Assembly: GCF_012927355.1 (NCBI RefSeq) | Contig: NZ_JABBGK010000002.1 | Span: 1-64,000, forward strand | Direction of reading: 5' to 3' | Length of the DNA stretch: 64,000 nt | DNA from: Rhizobium terricola | GTDB lineage: Bacteria > Pseudomonadota > Alphaproteobacteria > Rhizobiales > Rhizobiaceae | In this document: positions 60,634 to 64,000 of the stretch, one piece after another | Layout of the letters: each line of letters begins with the position of its first letter | Numbering within the stretch: the stretch's first letter is position 1 | Position numbers and translations under genes: made by a program | The notes under the pieces: generated by a model | What the model saw: the letters and a program-made list of their open reading frames with translations, nothing else | Database searches by the model: none | Told to the model about the DNA's origin: nothing

Positions 60634-60801
60634 GAAGCGGTTTGATCCGGATTTCTCGCAAGGTGTCTCTCGAACCTCGAGGTCCTTATTTGCCAGATCG
60701 TGCTTCACGACAAGGAAGAAAATTGCTTCCGGGGGAACCGCACGGGAAAGTATTGCTTCGGGCCCGACACACGCCCTAAACGAAGCTGGCAGCTTGCGAA
60801 A

Positions 60802-61842
60802 TCACCGTTCGGAGCGGCGTGCCGTCGTCTCGCGTTCGACGAGCTGGAAGCCGACATCGACCACGGACGAAACCGTCTTGCCGCCGGCGACGGCCCGCAA
60901 CAGCTTGTCTGCGGCGCGGAAGCCGATGTCATAGCGCGGCACCCGCACCGTCGTTATCGTCGGCACGGAGACGCTGGCGAAGTCGAGGTCGTGATAGCCG
61001 CAGATGCCGAAATCCTCCGGAACGCGGATGCCGCGGCGCTGGCATTCGAAGATCGCGCCGAGTGCGACGTCATCGCACAGACAGAAGGCGGCATCGGCAT
61101 CAGGCGCCTGGCGGAACAGACGATCGATGAGATGGCCACCGAGACTGACGGAGCTGTGGCCCTGATGCTGGACGACGAGCGCCGGATCGAAGAGACCTGC
61201 CTCCTCCATCACGGCCCGATAGCCGGCAAGCCGCGGATAGGCATGGATCGCCGGGCCGCCGCTGAAAAGGGCGATGCGGCGATAGCCGCGTTCAATCAGG
61301 TGCCGGGTCGCGGTTTCGCTGGCAATGCGGTTGTCGATGCCGATCGCCATGCCGATCGGGGCGCTGGCGATGTCGAGCGCCTGCACGATCGGGCATGGCG
61401 CCTGGGCGAGGATGTCGAGCAGTTGCGGACTTTCAACGCCGCTGACGACGATCAGGCCGACGGGGTTCTGCGAGAGGAAGAGGCGCAGCTGCTTGACCTG
61501 TTCGTCGGGTTCGAAGCCGGTATTTGCGTACTGGATACGAAGGTCCGTCATGCCGACGCGATCCTCGATGCCGCGCATGACGCTGATGAAGGCGTAATTG
61601 GCAAGCGACGGCGACAGGACGCCGATCATGCCCGAGGTACGGCTGGCGAGCGCACGGGCGGCGAAGTCGGGAACATAGCCCATCTCGGCGACGTGGCGGA
61701 GGATGCGGTCGCGAAGCTCGGGCGTCACCTTTTCCGGATTGCGCAGAGCGCGGGAGACCGTGATCGAACTGACATTGGCCGCGAGGGCCACGTCCTCAAG
61801 GGTTACGCGTTCCTGGCGTTGCCGCCGCCGCCTCGTACTCAA
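60802..61842 (-). CDS. LacI-family transcriptional regulator
   Basis: A 346-residue LacI-type repressor. The helix-turn-helix is VTLEDVALAANVSSITVSRALRNPEKVTPELRDRIL, followed by a periplasmic-binding-like sugar domain (GMIGVLSPSL, AIGIDNRIASETATRHLIERGYRRIA, CLCDDVALGAIFECQRRGI). The start is taken as TTG 61842, with AGGTGGGG upstream; no ATG lies before the HTH. The sugar or gluconate-type ligand and targets are not evident from neighbours. Confidence 0.93.
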   Translation of the reverse strand: MSTRRRRQRQERVTLEDVALAANVSSITVSRALRNPEKVTPELRDRILRHVAEMGYVPDFAARALASRTSGMIGVLSPSLANYAFISVMRGIEDRVGMTDLRIQYANTGFEPDEQVKQLRLFLSQNPVGLIVVSGVESPQLLDILAQAPCPIVQALDIASAPIGMAIGIDNRIASETATRHLIERGYRRIALFSGGPAIHAYPRLAGYRAVMEEAGLFDPALVVQHQGHSSVSLGGHLIDRLFRQAPDADAAFCLCDDVALGAIFECQRRGIRVPEDFGICGYHDLDFASVSVPTITTVRVPRYDIGFRAADKLLRAVAGGKTVSSVVDVGFQLVERETTARRSER

Positions 61843-62156
61843 ATGCCCCACCTGCCGGCAAGCTCGCGCAAGCCGATCTTTCCTGTCGGGCGCGCCCTCC
61901 CCGCGCAGCCCATCCCCGATCGGGCAAAGCGATAGTGTTGTTTCGAGCACCGGGCAACCGGCGGGATGTCGCATGCTTCGAAGGTATAAGGCGCCCGGCC
62001 GCCTGGCGGTCCGGTCCTCTTGGCGGTGGAGGGCACTCCCCTTCCCTCGCCTGCGACGCGGCTTTCGAGAATTTTCGATCGTCTTTCTTCGGCGACGCAC
62101 GCCCAGGCGCTGCGCAAGACAGATCGACAAACCGACAATGTCGGAGGCGCAAAATG

Positions 62157-62180
62157 AAAAAAGCCCGCTTTCGCGGGCTT
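62157..62180 (-). terminator. Terminator of tRNA-Pro
   Basis: On the minus strand AAGCCCGC-GAAA-GCGGGCTT is an eight-pair stem and a tetraloop, with six T across its 3' end and beyond. It follows the tRNA by six bases. Confidence 0.9.
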
Positions 62181-62186
62181 TTCGGC

Positions 62187-62263
62187 TGGTCGGAGTGGAG
62201 TGATTCGAACACTCGACCCCCACGTCCCGAACGTGGTGCGCTACCAGACTGCGCTACACTCCG
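62187..62263 (-). tRNA. tRNA-Pro (anticodon CGG)
   Basis: A 77-nt cloverleaf on the minus strand: acceptor CGGAGTG with CACTCCG, T loop GTTCGAATC, anticodon stem CCACG/CGTGG and loop TTCGGGA giving anticodon CGG (reads CCG). The 3' ACCA is encoded. A terminator follows. Confidence 0.97.
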
Positions 62264-62589
62264 TGACCAGCGGCGCCTCTATAGACCAGCCATTTTGGGA
62301 GCACAAGCGGTGTTTTGAAGATTTCCGCCGAAAGACGAATTTTTCGTGACAAGCTGTTTGTGGCTCTTCCTGCCCCTGCCCCGACCTTCGCCTTTTGCGG
62401 CAAGGCATCCGGCCGGATCGTGGCCGCTGCGCATCATCGGTGGAAAAATGCATGTGTGCCCAGAGAGTGCGATTTCCTCCGCGGCGGTTTGCCGCTAAAG
62501 CCGGTTGACGCGAGACATTCCCGTGAAGGCAGAGGAACAGGGGCCTTTTGCCGGAAATGTCCGCCGATTTAAGCTCAAGGGACAGAGAG
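62264..62589. other. 326-bp gap with no gene seen
   Basis: Region between the tRNA-Pro and the small lipoprotein. No convincing ORF, hairpin or repeat is visible. It should contain the tRNA promoter (minus strand) and the lipoprotein promoter. Confidence 0.5.
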
Positions 62590-62988
62590 ATGAATTTCCG
62601 CGTGATCACCATGGCCGGCCTTGCGCTGGCTCTTGCCGGATGCACAACAACGGGCGGCGCAAAAGGCCCGATCGAAGCGCGCTGGAACGGCCAGCCGGCC
62701 GGCGCCTTCTTCGCCAAGTTCGGCCCTCCGGCCGGTGACACGGAAGCGGGCGGCTCGACGCTCTATACCTGGCGCGGCGGCTACAAGTCGCGGGCCGTGC
62801 CTGCCGTTTATGAAGACCTCGGCGACGGCAAGAAGGGCAAGCTGCTGAAGTCCGCCCGCACGGAATACCTGCGCTGCGAAGTCCAGCTGACGGTTTCCCC
62901 GGACTACACGATCCGCTCGATCCGCACCGTCGTCGACAGGCAGACCGACGGCCGCAGCTATTGCGCGGAGTTCCTCACCGCCGAGTGA
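62590..62988 (+). CDS. Small lipoprotein
   Basis: A 132-residue lipoprotein, with signal helix and lipobox LALAGC (Cys at about residue 18). The mature protein has a beta-rich core (GGSTLYTWRGGYKSR, YLRCEVQLTVSPDYTIRSIRTVVD) with a Cys pair (RCEV and YCAEF) that probably forms a disulfide. ATG 62590 with an AGAGAG leader; longer frame from 62548 is not used. Function unknown. Confidence 0.75.
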   Translation: MNFRVITMAGLALALAGCTTTGGAKGPIEARWNGQPAGAFFAKFGPPAGDTEAGGSTLYTWRGGYKSRAVPAVYEDLGDGKKGKLLKSARTEYLRCEVQLTVSPDYTIRSIRTVVDRQTDGRSYCAEFLTAE

Positions 62989-63029
62989 GGATCCCGGCCC
63001 TGTGGCCGGGCATCACCGAATGACGAACG

Positions 63030-63059
63030 AAAGCGCCCCGGGCGGCCTCGGGGCGCTTT
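63030..63059. terminator. Terminator after the small lipoprotein
   Basis: AAAGCGCCCC and GGGGCGCTTT form a ten-pair stem with a ten-base loop, followed by T, C and GTTT. Forty-two bases after the stop. Confidence 0.85.
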
Positions 63060-63422
63060 TCGTTTGACCGGCATTTGCTTTGATTGCCCGGAGGGATTTG
63101 CGAGGGTCGCGCCGGCGGGCGGCGGCGAAGCGTCCAGGCCCGGATACCGGCATTCCTTTGCGGAGGACGCCGTGGATGGCGCCCTCCCAAAAGATACGCG
63201 AAACCAACTCACTTCACGAACGCACTACCTGATGGAAGTGTTGTTTTTATATATGCATTAAGGTTAACATTTGCCTTACGGCACATCGGTTTTCCGGTTA
63301 AAAAACAGTATATTACCGTGACCAAGGCGATGTCGTCGCGAGACCGCCGAAAGCCCTGCGGGACAAGGCCTCTGGCTTTATTCGCGCTTGACGATGTTCT
63401 TGTTTTGTTTCATTCATGCCGC
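63060..63422. other. Gene-free AT-rich gap
   Basis: No convincing gene. The part around 63240-63320 is unusually AT-rich (TTTTTATATATGCATTAAGG) and resembles a promoter, perhaps for the downstream zinc-ribbon gene. Confidence 0.5.
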
Positions 63423-63683
63423 ATGGCCGTCAGCATCGACACCCTTGGAAAAGCGCTCCGCCACAACATGCTCGTGGTGGCGACCTGCCCGCAATGCGAA
63501 AGGCAGGCCCGCTTCCTCGCGAGCGATCTCGGCAATTTCTACGGCCACGGCCGCGACCCGCGCTCCCTGCCCTTCCGCTGCAAGGAATGCGACCGCCGCG
63601 ACTGTCGCATCACCCTGATGGACTACCCCTTCGACCGCACGCCCGAAACGATCGTCTGGCGCCCGGTCAAGGTCAGGGGATGA
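63423..63683 (+). CDS. Small zinc-ribbon protein
   Basis: An 86-residue protein with two CPxC-type knuckles, TCPQCERQARFLASDLGNFYG and FRCKECDRRDCRI, suggesting one zinc site. The start MAVSIDTLGKALRHNMLVVA is uncertain, with a weak ribosome site. Such small zinc-ribbon proteins are common in Rhizobiales and unassigned. Confidence 0.6.
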   Translation: MAVSIDTLGKALRHNMLVVATCPQCERQARFLASDLGNFYGHGRDPRSLPFRCKECDRRDCRITLMDYPFDRTPETIVWRPVKVRG

Positions 63684-63837
63684 TCGGCGTTTTCGAGACG
63701 GCGCCTGGCTCCTGCAGGCGTTCGAGCCCGGACAGACAATGACTGTCATCATTTAGAATTTGTTAAAATTTTAGATATTACTGAAACTCAATTGAAAGCC
63801 CTCTCCGCTATCGTTTGGCCCAGGAGGAGGCTTCACG

Positions 63838-64000
63838 ATGGGCAACCCCAGATTCCATTGGAAACCAGAGGAGCCGGAGCCGGTCAAATCCGGGTTGGGC
63901 TTCATTCCCGCCCTTGCCGTTTCGGCCCTTTTCGTCGGCGGTCTCGCCTATGTCGTTGCCGACGACCTGTGGCCGGCCATGGCTGCAGCGGCAGGCGGAT
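63838..64000 (+). CDS. Start of a membrane protein, cut by the window end
   Basis: ATG 63838 has a very strong AGGAGG nine bases upstream and opens a frame running to the window end: MGNPRFHWKPEEPEPVKSG, then a hydrophobic stretch (LGFIPALAVSALFVGGLAYVV) and VADDLWPAMAAAAGG. It is a single transmembrane helix so far. The rest and function are outside the window. Confidence 0.7.
   Translation, partial: MGNPRFHWKPEEPEPVKSGLGFIPALAVSALFVGGLAYVVADDLWPAMAAAAGG

Overview
The window looks like chromosome of a high-GC alphaproteobacterium, most likely a member of the Rhizobiaceae (Rhizobium, Sinorhizobium or Shinella relatives). This rests on gene content rather than a database match: an rpsU downstream of a cold-shock gene, a rhizobial-type L-asparaginase, a betI-betC-betB-betA choline-sulfate operon, a lone ChoX choline-binding protein, a TIGR03808-type Tat protein, and short intergenic palindromic repeats typical of this group.

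Layout. 1-160: the 3' end of an IS110-type transposase abutting a palindromic repeat. 0.2-3 kb: alcohol dehydrogenase, cupin, LysR regulator and a small membrane protein. 3.3-5.7 kb: an unusual pair, a lipoprotein plus an SH3/phage-tail-lysozyme-like protein. 6-7.2 kb: cspA, a small conserved gene, rpsU and another small gene. 7.4-12.1 kb: an autotransporter divergent from a seven-TM histidine kinase/OmpR-type regulator pair, with three perfectly phased 10-bp repeats between them. 12.2-19 kb: PAP2 phosphatase, a MarR-controlled VOC/DUF1579/DUF899 set, a RES-Xre toxin-antitoxin pair enclosed by two long repeats, ohr/ohrR and a GFA-family protein. 19-23.5 kb: two L,D-transpeptidases, a DHA2 drug exporter and its MarR regulator. 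23.7-29.5 kb: Tat beta-helix protein, a GGDEF-EAL protein, a hydrolase, a DUF2087 protein and a glutathione transferase. 30-33.6 kb: a DeoR regulator followed by what looks like an inserted TetR/SDR/cupin cassette bounded by a duplicated piece of the deoR tail.

33.7-37.3 kb is an L-asparaginase, a hydrolase translationally coupled to choX, and a divergent BetI-like regulator with tandem operators. 37.7-41.6 kb carries a fragment of a duplicated quinone oxidoreductase, several small unknown genes, an AT-richer SnoaL/GNAT patch and the intact oxidoreductase. 41.7-43.6 kb is an EAL-CBS-GGDEF protein. 43.7-50 kb is betI-betC-betB-betA, which turns choline-O-sulfate into glycine betaine, interrupted twice by inverted REP doublets. 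A ParE-type toxin-antitoxin pair follows.

50.7-59.1 kb is a sulfate-assimilation regulon: sbp-cysT-cysW-cysA uptake and an Rrf2 regulator on the minus strand, and cysH-cysD-cysN on the plus strand, with another REP doublet between cysH and cysD and a shared sequence motif upstream of sbp and cysH. The choline-sulfate genes also release sulfate, so the two metabolic blocks are complementary. The remainder has an HPP/CBS membrane protein, a LacI regulator, tRNA-Pro(CGG), small lipoprotein and zinc-ribbon genes, and a membrane-protein gene cut by the window end.

No CRISPR array, rRNA, prophage or complete transposon was seen. The strongest unusual signals are the phased repeats in front of the autotransporter, the twin TetR operators, the in-operon REP doublets, the repeat-bounded toxin-antitoxin module, and the lipoprotein/lysozyme-like pair.
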